Shown: positions 17,372-25,719 of the stretch, in pieces
Layout of the letters: each line of letters opens with the position of its first letter
Position numbering within the stretch: the first letter of the stretch is position 1
NCBI RefSeq assembly: GCF_001429025.1
Contig: NZ_LMHT01000030.1
Span: 16,984 to 80,983 of the forward strand
Source of the DNA: Phenylobacterium sp. Root700
Lineage (GTDB): Bacteria > Pseudomonadota > Alphaproteobacteria > Caulobacterales > Caulobacteraceae
Reading direction: 5' to 3'
DNA: 64,000 bases
Position numbers and translations under genes: made by a program
The notes under the pieces: generated by a model
Told to the model about the DNA's origin: nothing
The model's input: only the letters and a program-made list of their open reading frames with translations
Database searches by the model: none

Positions 17372-18163
17372 ATGCCGCAGTTCACAGTGCGTTACTGGCC
17401 GACAAAGAGCGGCGACGTCGCTTCCTATTCCGCGGCTCATTCGAGCGATCCTCAGCGGCCAGTCGTGCTCCTTCTTCACGGCGCGTTGCGGCACTCAGGC
17501 GTGCTGACCCATTGGGCAGACCTGCTCGCCGAGCATGCCGATGTCATGCTGATGGATCTGCCAGGCCATGGTCGGAGCACGACGGCCGGCGCCGCCTCGA
17601 TCAGCGGGATGGCGGCGACCTTGCATGAAGCGATTTGCGCCGGGCTGGCGGGGCGCCGTGTTCTGATAATGGGGGAGTCGCTCGGCGGGACCATCGCCTT
17701 GTCGCTTGGCGGCATGGCGGAGCTGGGGCCCATCCGGGCGGTGTTCGCAGCTGATCCTCCCGTCACGACCGGCAAGCTATGGACCGTGGCCAACGCGTTC
17801 AGACGCCACATGGGCAACTCGGCGGAGGAGACGTTTGTCGATCGCCTGGGGCGCGAGACCTTCGGCATCACCCCGAACGGGGTCGAGGAGCTGATCTATT
17901 ACCCCTTGATCGGCGGCCTGCGAGTGCCAACGGTCATCGCAACCGGAGACATCCCGCTGCTGCCGCCACGCCAGCTCTCCGGGGTCACATGTCTCTTCGA
18001 TCCCGTTGATCAGTTTGTCGCGCGCACACTTTATCCGGGCAAGACCGAGATCGAGTTGATCGCCAACTGCGGCCACCTGCTGCTGGTCGATGCGCCGTCG
18101 GCGTGCCTGGACATCGTTCGGCGCATGCTGGCCGAGCATCTCAACGCCCCGGCGCTGTCATGA
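17372..18163 (+). CDS. Alpha/beta-hydrolase, possible thioesterase
   Basis: A 263-residue soluble hydrolase. VVLLLHGALRHSG near residue 30 gives the oxyanion region, MLMDLPGHGRS follows, and the nucleophile is Ser in IMGESLGG near residue 102. The acid is probably in the CLFDPVDQFVA segment (about 205-215) and the base is His in NCGHLLLVDAP near residue 235, so the triad looks complete. The frame is open for 186 bases upstream, but similarity begins just after the chosen ATG. Its stop overlaps the next ATG as ATGA, so it is cotranslated with a MaoC-SDR fusion. Release of an acyl group from a carrier is a reasonable guess from context only. Confidence 0.85.
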   Translation: MPQFTVRYWPTKSGDVASYSAAHSSDPQRPVVLLLHGALRHSGVLTHWADLLAEHADVMLMDLPGHGRSTTAGAASISGMAATLHEAICAGLAGRRVLIMGESLGGTIALSLGGMAELGPIRAVFAADPPVTTGKLWTVANAFRRHMGNSAEETFVDRLGRETFGITPNGVEELIYYPLIGGLRVPTVIATGDIPLLPPRQLSGVTCLFDPVDQFVARTLYPGKTEIELIANCGHLLLVDAPSACLDIVRRMLAEHLNAPALS

Positions 18164-19602
18164 CCAAGGCGGTCCTGGCGAGCCGCCGCTTCGCCATGGC
18201 CGAACAACGCGCGTTCGCCGCCATGTCCGGCGACTACAATCCCATGCACCTGGACGTCGCGGCCGCGCGGAGAACCCAGGCCGGCGACGTGGTCGTACAT
18301 GGCGTGCATGCGCTGCTGTGGGCGTTGGAAGTCCTGGCGGCCGGCGAGCTTGCAGCTAGGCCGATCGCCAGCCTGCGCGCGCAGTTTCACAAGTTCATCT
18401 ACCTAGACCGCCCCGTCGACTTGCGGCTCGTCGAGCGAACTGCAGCGTCGGTGACCGCCGAACTCGTCGTGGAGGGTCTCGCGGTCACCACCCTGACCGT
18501 CGCCATCGGCCCCTCCGAGCCTCCCGCGCCCCTCCCCAGCCTCGAACGGGCCGACACCATCCTCGGAACGACGCCGTTGGAGTCGTCAATCGAGGCGATG
18601 AACGGCGCCACCGGCTGGCTAACGCTGCCGGACGGCGCGGACGCGGCCACGAGCCTCTTCCCCACGCTTTGCGTGCTTCTGGAAGATCGCCGCGTCATCG
18701 CCCTGGCCCAGACCTCGACGCTCGTGGGGATGGCGTGCCCAGGCCTCCACTCCATCTTCTCCAGCCTGAGCGCGATTGTGACGCAGACGACCGCCGCCCG
18801 GCCGGGTCTGGGCTGGAGCGCACGCCTGCCGGACCCACGCTACAAGCGGGTTGAGTTGACCGCGGCGGGAGCTGGTCTTCGCGCCGACATCCGGGCGCTG
18901 GTGCGCCCGCCCCCCGTCGATACGCCGTCCGTCGCGACCCTCGCCAGCCAGGTGCAGGCCGGAGAATTCACGGGCCGCCGGGCGCTGGTTATCGGCGGCT
19001 CACGCGGCCTGGGCGCGGCCAGCGCAAAGCTTCTGGCGGCCGGCGGGGCCGACGTGGTCCTGACCTACGCGTCGGCGGAGGCCGAGGCCGAGGCGGTGGT
19101 CGCCGACATCCGCGCGGTTCGGGGAGCGGAGAGCGCGACCAAGTTGCGCTGTGACGTTTCGGAACCCTTCGACACCGCGGTTTGCGGCCATCTCGCCTGG
19201 GCGACCCACGTCTATTATTTCGCAACGCCGCGCATCACCCGCCAAAGCGCGGGCGTGTTCAATCCCGAGATCTTCGCCGACTTCACCAAGACCTTCGTCG
19301 AACGCTTCAACGCGCTCTGCGTCCTGGCCGCCAATATCGCGGGCGATAGGGATCTGAACGTTCTCGTCCCCTCGTCGGAGGCGATAACGGCGCGCCCGAA
19401 GGGCATGACCGAGTACGCCATGAGCAAGGCCGCGGCCGAGCTGCTCTGCGCCGATCTGCGTCGGGCCTATCCGAGAATGGCGATCTCAACGCCGCGCCTG
19501 CCGCGCGTCCTGACAGACCAGACGGCCGTGGCGATCCCGGTACGCGCCCTGGACGCGGCGGCGGCCATGCTGCCCTTGCTGCGGGACGAGCGCCCGGCTT
19601 GA
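18160..19602 (+). CDS. MaoC-like hydratase fused to a short-chain dehydrogenase/reductase
   Basis: A 480-residue fusion. The N-terminal third has the hot-dog MaoC pattern: FAAMSGDYNPMHLDVAAAR (Asp and His of the hydratase motif) and VVVHGVHALLWALE. The C-terminal half is a Rossmann reductase with VIGGSRGLGAASAKLLAAGG, then a Ser in VPSSEAI and the YAMSK pair (Tyr, Lys), so the SDR residues are present. The region between residues about 130 and 275 may be a second, degenerate hot-dog fold. Such fusions are known beside acyl carrier proteins in surface-glycan clusters. Together the two halves could reduce and dehydrate a 3-oxoacyl or related thioester. Its TGA directly abuts the stop of the opposing gene (TGATCA). 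Confidence 0.85.
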   Translation: MTKAVLASRRFAMAEQRAFAAMSGDYNPMHLDVAAARRTQAGDVVVHGVHALLWALEVLAAGELAARPIASLRAQFHKFIYLDRPVDLRLVERTAASVTAELVVEGLAVTTLTVAIGPSEPPAPLPSLERADTILGTTPLESSIEAMNGATGWLTLPDGADAATSLFPTLCVLLEDRRVIALAQTSTLVGMACPGLHSIFSSLSAIVTQTTAARPGLGWSARLPDPRYKRVELTAAGAGLRADIRALVRPPPVDTPSVATLASQVQAGEFTGRRALVIGGSRGLGAASAKLLAAGGADVVLTYASAEAEAEAVVADIRAVRGAESATKLRCDVSEPFDTAVCGHLAWATHVYYFATPRITRQSAGVFNPEIFADFTKTFVERFNALCVLAANIAGDRDLNVLVPSSEAITARPKGMTEYAMSKAAAELLCADLRRAYPRMAISTPRLPRVLTDQTAVAIPVRALDAAAAMLPLLRDERPA

Positions 19603-21204
19603 TCAGACCCCGACGAGACCGATGGAATAGTCGCGCCACTGCTCGGGGATGTGGCGGTTGGAGATGTTCAGGATCTTGGGCTGGCGACCGCCGAGATTCA
19701 GCAGGCCGATACGGTCTGGGCGCGGCGTTCCGACAATGACCGAGGTCGAGGCACCGAGCCGTCCCAACACCGCATTGCAGCGTTGCTCGTCCGCCTCGAC
19801 GGTGTCGGGGTGGATAAGCAGGACGAGCTTGGCGAAGCTATGCCCGTTCAGGACAGCGAACTCGTCGCTCGACTTCAGATGCACGTCCAGCCGACCATAG
19901 AAGTCCAGCACCTGTTGGCCCACCTGGACATTCGCCGGGGTGTCGGTGAAGGCCAGGCATCCGGCGACGATCTGCGGCGGCATGGCCACCGGCAAGAACG
20001 CCTCGCGGACATTGACCATCAAATAGGACTGATCGTGCGCCCGGACGCTCAGCGAAATGAGTAGGTCGGCCATCAGATTGCCGAGATGCGAGGCGGCGAC
20101 CTTGTTCGACTGGAAGGCGTTCCGCGGGGTGACGCTCGGTTCGCACCAGATGCGCGTCTTCTCGGTGGCCTCGACCATCGTCTCGAAGACGTGACTCCAC
20201 TGGTAATCGGCGCCGGGGGTGATCGCCTCGCTCAGCAGGCCGCCCTCTTTCAGAAGCTCCATGAACCGCTTGGTGCAGGCCAGCGAGAAATGGATATCGC
20301 CCGGATAGGCGTTCGCGCCGTAGTCGACCCGCAGATGCCCCGTCACGGGGTCGACCAACTCGTCCCACCAATCGAGGAACAGGACGCCCGCCTCCTCGCA
20401 GATTGCTTTCAGCCGCACGTTCAAGTGACGGCAGAGTTGGTTCATATGATCGTTGAACGTCGGCGTAAGGCCAAGCAGCATGGATCGGCCGGCGACCATC
20501 GCCTTGGCGTCGGCGAGGATGCCCCGATGGCGCTCGGCGACCGCATCCATCTGCGCATAGTCTTCTGCGGTCGCCCCGTCGGGTCGCAGCCCCCCGTCCT
20601 TCTGAAGCTGCACGACATAATAGTAGGGGTCGCTGCCGGCGATCAGCATGGTGTCGCGGCTTAGATCGACCCGCTTGAGGTTCTCAAAGAACTTCCGGCG
20701 AGTGACCACCTCCTGCTCGTCATTGAGCAGGAGCATGGTCGGGCCCATGCCGATGAATAGCGGGAAGAACGCCGGGTCGCCACCGAAGCTGCGCACATAG
20801 CTGCTGCCGACGATATTGATGAACTCGCCGCATGCGCGCCGATGCGCGACGGGCACGGGCGGCCCCAGGGCGCTCAGGTGCGAACGGAAGAACGCGCCCA
20901 GCCGAAAAGCCATGTCCTTCTGAAGCGGCGGCATGCCGTGAGCCTGGAAGTCCTGCCGGATGCGCTCAACGATCCACTCGCCGGGCCGCACGGCGACGCA
21001 GTGCTTGAGGCTCTCGATCGTTTCAGGAATCTGGTTGCGCCGTATCGCCAGCAGCGCCTTGACCAGATGCGCTTCGGCGGCGAACGGGTTGCCGGCGATC
21101 ACACGGTTCGCCGCGGCGATGGCGTCGTCCGGCTTGCCCGATCGATAGGCCGTTTGCGCTGCTGTCGCCGATTCCAATTCTATGCGCACCAACTCAGCTC
21201 CCAC
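19603..21204 (-). CDS. TPR plus SGNH-like protein of the FkbH/ACP cluster
   Basis: A 533-residue cytosolic protein. Residues about 10-75 form two TPR-like helix pairs (AYRSGKPDDAIAAANRVIAGNP). Residues about 125-330 resemble an SGNH/GDSL fold, with FINIVGSSYVRSFGG as the nucleophile block (Ser in GSS) and DIHFSLACTKRFME as a possible D-x-H block. The last 200 residues match nothing I recognise. GTG at 21204 is used; it lies 11 bases inside the FkbH-like gene, so the two are coupled. Esterase or acyltransferase activity on a carrier- or sugar-bound acyl group is a guess. Its stop touches that of the MaoC-SDR gene. Confidence 0.75.
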   Translation of the reverse strand: MGAELVRIELESATAAQTAYRSGKPDDAIAAANRVIAGNPFAAEAHLVKALLAIRRNQIPETIESLKHCVAVRPGEWIVERIRQDFQAHGMPPLQKDMAFRLGAFFRSHLSALGPPVPVAHRRACGEFINIVGSSYVRSFGGDPAFFPLFIGMGPTMLLLNDEQEVVTRRKFFENLKRVDLSRDTMLIAGSDPYYYVVQLQKDGGLRPDGATAEDYAQMDAVAERHRGILADAKAMVAGRSMLLGLTPTFNDHMNQLCRHLNVRLKAICEEAGVLFLDWWDELVDPVTGHLRVDYGANAYPGDIHFSLACTKRFMELLKEGGLLSEAITPGADYQWSHVFETMVEATEKTRIWCEPSVTPRNAFQSNKVAASHLGNLMADLLISLSVRAHDQSYLMVNVREAFLPVAMPPQIVAGCLAFTDTPANVQVGQQVLDFYGRLDVHLKSSDEFAVLNGHSFAKLVLLIHPDTVEADEQRCNAVLGRLGASTSVIVGTPRPDRIGLLNLGGRQPKILNISNRHIPEQWRDYSIGLVGV

Positions 21205-23092
21205 TGGCCGTGGACGGGGTCCGCAGGGCCAGCCATTCGGGTCGACGGATGTCGGTCGCGGTCACATCGACATGCCACAGCTCCGCGCCGTCGCGCGCTT
21301 CAAGTCGGGTGAACCCCGCCTGTTCGTAGATGCCGCGAGCCGGCGCATTCTTCGCGGTCGGAATGTACCAGCCGCGCAGCGTGGTCTGTCCTCCCGCCCG
21401 AGCGGTCGCCGCCAGGAAAGACAGGAAGGCCGTCTCGATCTGACGGCCGATGACCCGGCAGCTGAGCAGCAGGGCGTCGACCTCGCAGATCTCATCGCCC
21501 GAATGGGTCAGCGCCACGCCGACAATGCCGTTGTCGCCAAAACGGTCCGAGGCGCGCAGCACGTAGCCGTTCCAGCCCGGCGTCGCCAATCGCTCGGCAA
21601 GCTGGGCTTCGCTGAAGCGGCGGGTGGTCAGGTTGAGTTGGTTGGTCTTCTGAGTGAGCTGAGCCGCACGCCCCAGCGACATCGCGTCGATGGGGGTGAT
21701 CTCGGCCTGGACCTCGAGCGAGGCGAGGAAGTCCTCGACGCTCTCAGCGCTCGTCTCGACTTCCCGGCGCGCGCGTTGCTCGACGTAGTACCGCGTCCGT
21801 TCCGCATCCTCGGCGGAGGTCTGCAGCCTTTCCAGAGCGGGCAGGTCACGCAAGACGCCGGCGTAGGTCGACGGGTCGCGCCCCAGCTCCGGCACGATCA
21901 CCTCGGGCAAACTGCGGCGGACCGCGTCGCGCTCGACCGGGTTATCATCCAGGAAGACGAAGGACTCCAAACCCAGGTTCAGCTCCGCCGCCATGGATGC
22001 GAGGTTCGTGGATTTGGCGTCCCAATTCACTCGCATGGCGGCGAAGTGCTCGCGCCGCAGAAGCATGTCGGGGTGTTCGTTGAGCACCTGCATCGCGTCA
22101 TCGAGATTGTTCTTGCTGGCGATCGCCAGGATCACGCCTCGGCGCGCGACATCGAGGATCGCCCGCTGCAGATCCTTGTGGAAGACGCCGGGGTGTTCGT
22201 CGCTCAACGCGATCCCGGTCATCCCGTCCTCGCCGATGGTGCCGCCCCACAGGGTGTTGTCGAGATCCAGTACTAGGACCTTAGCCTGTGGAAGAGCAAG
22301 CATGCTGAGGTGTCGCCACCACTCCGCCGCCAGCCAACCCAGGGCTTCGACCGACAACGGCAGCTTGGCGGCGGCCCATTTCTTTGCGCTGTAGAATCGT
22401 TCCCGGCCATGGCGGGCCTGCAGCGCGTCGAAGTCCAACAGGTGCACGTCGGGCAGCCCCGCCAGCCGCTCGCGCAATGCACGGTTGGCGGCGGCGATCG
22501 CCTCGGCCTGGGTCAAGCGGCGACGTTGCCCGAGCAAGCCGTCGTTGGGGTGCAACGGCGGTTCTAGTCCGTGAACGATGATATGGGCGGACGTCCGGCC
22601 ACGTAGCGCCTCCACGAGTTTTCCGAGGCGCGCGGCGGCGGCCGTCACTTCCTCGGCGACCGTATCGTCGCTCAGGCCGGCGAAGTCGAACCATAGGCTC
22701 GGGGAGATATCGCGGGTCTGGACCGCCATCACGACGGTGTCAGGATTGTGGGCGTAGAGGCCGCTTTGCGGGCTCAGGATCTCCTGGCCGTAGGCGTTGA
22801 ACTCGCCGACCCAGGGGACGAGGCGGCACCCGGCGAGCGCGGCGGTCGCCTGCAGCAGCGGCAGAACCGGCTCGACGGTGTAGGAGCGCAGGAACGCCAC
22901 ACGATGCTCGACCACGCGATCAGCGGGCCAGAACTGCTCCAAGCGAGCGAGCAGATAGCGCGCGACCGAGCTGTTCGAGTTGTCGCGCCAGTACGCGGTC
23001 GCCAGGCGCCGGGCGCCGGGCCGATCCTCCGCCTTCAGGGCGGCGTCGATAGCGGCTCGTGGATCAGCCGGCGGTGCGACCTGGTCGCTCAT
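21194..23092 (-). CDS. FkbH-like HAD-IIIC protein with C-terminal acetyltransferase fold
   Basis: A 632-residue protein. The central HAD domain has VLVLDLDNTLWGGTIGEDG (motif I, Asp nucleophile), ILAIASKNN (motif II) and FVFLDDNPVERD (motif IV), as in FkbH-type enzymes that load D-glyceryl from 1,3-bisphosphoglycerate onto an acyl carrier protein. The N-terminal 260 residues hold an SGNH-like domain, and the C-terminal part has a GNAT-like fold (RFGDNGIVGVALTH, ARGIYEQAGFTRLE). The ATG at 23092 overlaps the methyltransferase stop as ATGA; an ATG six codons earlier is also possible. Glyceryl loading is inferred from the family; an ACP gene lies in the same operon. Confidence 0.9.
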   Translation of the reverse strand: MSDQVAPPADPRAAIDAALKAEDRPGARRLATAYWRDNSNSSVARYLLARLEQFWPADRVVEHRVAFLRSYTVEPVLPLLQATAALAGCRLVPWVGEFNAYGQEILSPQSGLYAHNPDTVVMAVQTRDISPSLWFDFAGLSDDTVAEEVTAAAARLGKLVEALRGRTSAHIIVHGLEPPLHPNDGLLGQRRRLTQAEAIAAANRALRERLAGLPDVHLLDFDALQARHGRERFYSAKKWAAAKLPLSVEALGWLAAEWWRHLSMLALPQAKVLVLDLDNTLWGGTIGEDGMTGIALSDEHPGVFHKDLQRAILDVARRGVILAIASKNNLDDAMQVLNEHPDMLLRREHFAAMRVNWDAKSTNLASMAAELNLGLESFVFLDDNPVERDAVRRSLPEVIVPELGRDPSTYAGVLRDLPALERLQTSAEDAERTRYYVEQRARREVETSAESVEDFLASLEVQAEITPIDAMSLGRAAQLTQKTNQLNLTTRRFSEAQLAERLATPGWNGYVLRASDRFGDNGIVGVALTHSGDEICEVDALLLSCRVIGRQIETAFLSFLAATARAGGQTTLRGWYIPTAKNAPARGIYEQAGFTRLEARDGAELWHVDVTATDIRRPEWLALRTPSTASGS

Positions 23093-24003
23093 TTCGCGAT
23101 GATCAGACATGAGACGGTGGCCTTCTGGCGTTCGGCCTCCGCGACGCTGTAGCCGGTCATAGGGGCCAATTGCAGGTCGACCACCTCAAGGCCGGCGGCC
23201 TCGACCAGCGCGCGCGCGTCTTGCGCCGTGCGGAGCAGGTAGATGTGGTCGGGGGCGGGGCTGTTGAGCGGCACGTTGATGAAGATCAGCCCTTCGGGCG
23301 CCAAGCGCCTCCGAAGAGAGACTAACGCCTCACGGGGTTGCTCAAGATGCTCCAGCACCTCGCTCACGGCGATCCCGTCGAAGAGTTCGCCATCGACGGC
23401 GGCGGACGCCAGGACATCTCGCTGCTCGAGGGCGACCCCGTGGGCCGACCCAAGGGCCTCCAGCGCCAAGGCGGTTTGGCGCAGGCTCTCTTCACTGACA
23501 TCCCAGCCCCGGGCCTGCGCGCAGGCTTGTTGTTCAGCGGCGACCGACAGGAAGAGCCCGTGCCCCGGCCCCACCTCCAGGTAGCTGAAACCCTCGCGCA
23601 ACCGCGACAGGAAGTTCGTGCGGAAGAACAGGAAGGCGGCGCTATGATTTCGCCAAAGCGCCTGGGAGCAGAGCAGCCCTTCCATGTATTGCTTCATGTA
23701 AGGCCGGTTTGAATAGACCAGCCTGTCAGCGTCGGCGAACGTCGAAAGTCGATAGGCGTCGTGCTTCTTGAAGTACAAGGTTTCCTTCGTAAGCTCGCCG
23801 CACATCCAGCGATAGCTTTGGACGACTTCAGCCATTCGATCTCCGGCAAGAACGGTGATCCGTCGCGCCAGATCGTCGACCATCGCAAGCTCCTGGCTTC
23901 CGTAGTCCGAAAGGCTGTTGCGCAGAAATCGCTCGTGCTGCGGCCAGGCGCCGATCACGGCGGCCATCAACGCATCCAGATGTCCGTATCCTGTGGCTTC
24001 CAT
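23089..24003 (-). CDS. Class I SAM-dependent methyltransferase
   Basis: A 304-residue protein. SAM motif I is YLEVGPGHGLFL near residue 140, followed by an acidic strand end (WDVSEESL) and motif FDGIAVSEVLEHLEQPREAL. The N-terminal 130 residues are mostly helical and contain MCGELTKETLYFKKHDAYR, probably for substrate recognition. It lies between the ACP gene (23 bases upstream) and the FkbH-like gene (four-base overlap). Methylation of a carrier-bound glyceryl unit, as in methoxymalonyl-type pathways, fits the neighbours but is not shown by the sequence. Confidence 0.88.
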   Translation of the reverse strand: MEATGYGHLDALMAAVIGAWPQHERFLRNSLSDYGSQELAMVDDLARRITVLAGDRMAEVVQSYRWMCGELTKETLYFKKHDAYRLSTFADADRLVYSNRPYMKQYMEGLLCSQALWRNHSAAFLFFRTNFLSRLREGFSYLEVGPGHGLFLSVAAEQQACAQARGWDVSEESLRQTALALEALGSAHGVALEQRDVLASAAVDGELFDGIAVSEVLEHLEQPREALVSLRRRLAPEGLIFINVPLNSPAPDHIYLLRTAQDARALVEAAGLEVVDLQLAPMTGYSVAEAERQKATVSCLIIAK

Positions 24004-24026
24004 ACCGGGTTCAGCGGGCCAGCGTC

Positions 24027-24263
24027 TTAACGACCGGCCTGCGTTTCCTTGATAATGCCCAGAATTGCGGGAACGCTCATCATGTCTTCAAGACGGTCGG
24101 GGGAAATTTCGATATCGGCTTGTTGCTCGATCGCGAGGATCAGATCGAGAAGACGCAGAGAGTCCCAAGCCTCAAGAGTGTCAGGCGTGGAGTCGATGGT
24201 GATTTTTTCCGCATCGCACTCGAATACGTCAGCCATCAGCTGGCGAAGCTCGTTAAATTCCAA
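24027..24263 (-). CDS. Acyl carrier protein
   Basis: A 78-residue acidic protein. The phosphopantetheine site is Ser35 in EAWDSLRLLDLILAIEQ, where the usual DSL motif is complete, and helix III follows with EISPDRLEDMMSVPAIL. The start is TTG with GGTGGGA about nine bases before; a downstream ATG at residue 10 would remove most of helix I. It is the first gene of the four-gene minus-strand operon (ACP, methyltransferase, FkbH-like, SGNH-like). No ketosynthase, acyltransferase or phosphopantetheinyl transferase is nearby. Confidence 0.92.
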   Translation of the reverse strand: MEFNELRQLMADVFECDAEKITIDSTPDTLEAWDSLRLLDLILAIEQQADIEISPDRLEDMMSVPAILGIIKETQAGR

Positions 24264-24512
24264 GGCTAATGTCCCACCGTTTCAGCGCCCGCAAGGCCGC
24301 CTCGTATCGCCCAAAATCGGGCGACGGTCGAGTTGCTTTATCCCGTCCGGACGGGCCTTTTCCAGCGCGGCGCAACATGTCGCGGGAAGCTAGTCATCTG
24401 GCCTGGAGAACCACCAGGTCCGCTTCTGGCCGAAGGCGGTCCCCCGGATCCACACGGGAACAGCGCCCCCAAAGAGAACTTCGCGAAGCAGCCTATATTT
24501 TCCAAGAGGCAT

Positions 24513-24587
<75 letters not shown>

Positions 24588-24946
24588 ATGCGCCCTAGGG
24601 CGACAGGGCCTGTGGAGTCAGAGACCGACGGGGTCGGGCTCTCCAGGCCTAGTAGCGGGTCATTAGCTGGTCTGGACTGGCCGCTCAAGGCCCCGTCGGC
24701 GAGTCGGCCTATCAACGAACGGCCAATGTCGGCTACACCACGCCCTAGGGTCGAGTTGCACTGCAACACGGGCGGTTCTTAACCACAACCTGCCCGTTTA
24801 GAGATATTTTACATTTCGCGTTTCCCCCAATGCGAGAACATGGTTGCACGAACAATAAGGCGCAGCTTAATTGCAACTTCCAAACGGCGCACTCCAGGTC
24901 ACTAGGCTTGAGATCAGGCTGCGGCGCATCCAAACTGGAGTGAGAC
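24588..24946. other. Intergenic region with TTGCA-type inverted repeats
   Basis: This 359-base space lies between tRNA-Gly (minus) and the PEP-CTERM gene (plus). It holds a perfect palindrome GTTGCACTGCAAC near 24754, GGTTGCAC near 24842 and an inverted AATTGCAACT about 25 bases later. The stretch just upstream of the PEP-CTERM gene is richer in A/T than its surroundings, as expected for a promoter. No gene is supported. The palindrome CGCCCTAGGGCG lies directly upstream of the tRNA gene. Confidence 0.5.
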
Positions 24947-25591
24947 ATGAAGAAGCTAATCGCCGGAGCCGCCGTGGCGGCTTCGATCCTGGTGGCCGGT
25001 TCGGCCGCCAACGCCGCGACGGTTGTCAACGGCAGCTTTGAAGACGGCGTCAACCCGGGCGTCTTCACCACCCTGGGTAACAACAGCACGGCCGTCGACG
25101 GCTGGCTGGTTCGCGGCGCCGGCGTCGACTACGTCGGTTCCTACTGGCAGGCCAAGGGCGGCGTTCGCAGCATCGACCTGTCGGCGCTGCTGGGCGGCAC
25201 CATCCAACAGACCATCGCGGTCACGGTCGGCAAGACCTACAAGGTCAGCTTCTGGCTGGCCGGCAACCCGGACGGCGGCCTCGGCAACAAGCTGGTGGCC
25301 ACCTCGGTGAGCGGCGACCAAACCAACGACTTCGAGTTCCTGGTCGGCGCGGGCAACACCCACAGCGACATGGGCTGGAAGGAATACAGCTACACCTTCA
25401 CCGCTTATGACCCCACGGCGACCTTGGCCTTCAACTCGAAGACCAACACCCCGTACGGCCCCGCGCTCGACAATGTGAGCATCTCGGCGGTTCCGGAACC
25501 GGCGACCTGGGCGATGATGATCATCGGCTTCTCGAGCGCTGGCGTGGCGATCCGTCGCCGCCGTCGCGAAACCTCGGCGACCTTCGCCTAG
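24947..25591 (+). CDS. Choice-of-anchor / PEPxxWA-CTERM exported protein
   Basis: A 214-residue exported protein. It has a Sec signal (KKLIAGAAVAASILVAGSAANA), a beta-rich middle with VVNGSFEDGVNPG and LDNVSISAV at its two ends, as in DUF642-like choice-of-anchor C domains, and a C-terminal sorting signal VPEPATWAMMIIGFSSAG with a terminal arginine cluster. This tripartite signal is processed by exosortase in systems that couple it to exopolysaccharide export. No exosortase gene is in the window. The gene is monocistronic with its own strong terminator. Confidence 0.92.
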   Translation: MKKLIAGAAVAASILVAGSAANAATVVNGSFEDGVNPGVFTTLGNNSTAVDGWLVRGAGVDYVGSYWQAKGGVRSIDLSALLGGTIQQTIAVTVGKTYKVSFWLAGNPDGGLGNKLVATSVSGDQTNDFEFLVGAGNTHSDMGWKEYSYTFTAYDPTATLAFNSKTNTPYGPALDNVSISAVPEPATWAMMIIGFSSAGVAIRRRRRETSATFA

Positions 25592-25614
25592 GACTTGATA
25601 CCGACCTGACGATC

Positions 25615-25650
25615 GGGCCCGCCAGCATCGCTGGCGGGCCCTTTTGTTTT
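25615..25650 (+). terminator. Rho-independent terminator of the PEP-CTERM gene
   Basis: A GC-rich stem GGGCCCGCCAGC / GCTGGCGGGCCC with a three-base loop is followed by TTTTGTTTT. It begins about 25 bases after the stop codon. Confidence 0.9.
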
Positions 25651-25719
25651 GCGGCTCGCGTTGACCTCCCCCGGCCTTGCCCGCACGATGCTCGAAACAA
25701 ATGTTTGAGGGAGGCCGCC

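Noticed and set aside
24345..24366. CCCGTCCGGACGGG followed by CCTTTTCC as a terminator
   Set aside because: No gene on that strand ends nearby, and on the other strand no T-tract follows.
24840..24900. Possible sigma-54 promoter before the PEP-CTERM gene
   Set aside because: GG and GC dinucleotides are 12 bases apart here instead of the required 10.
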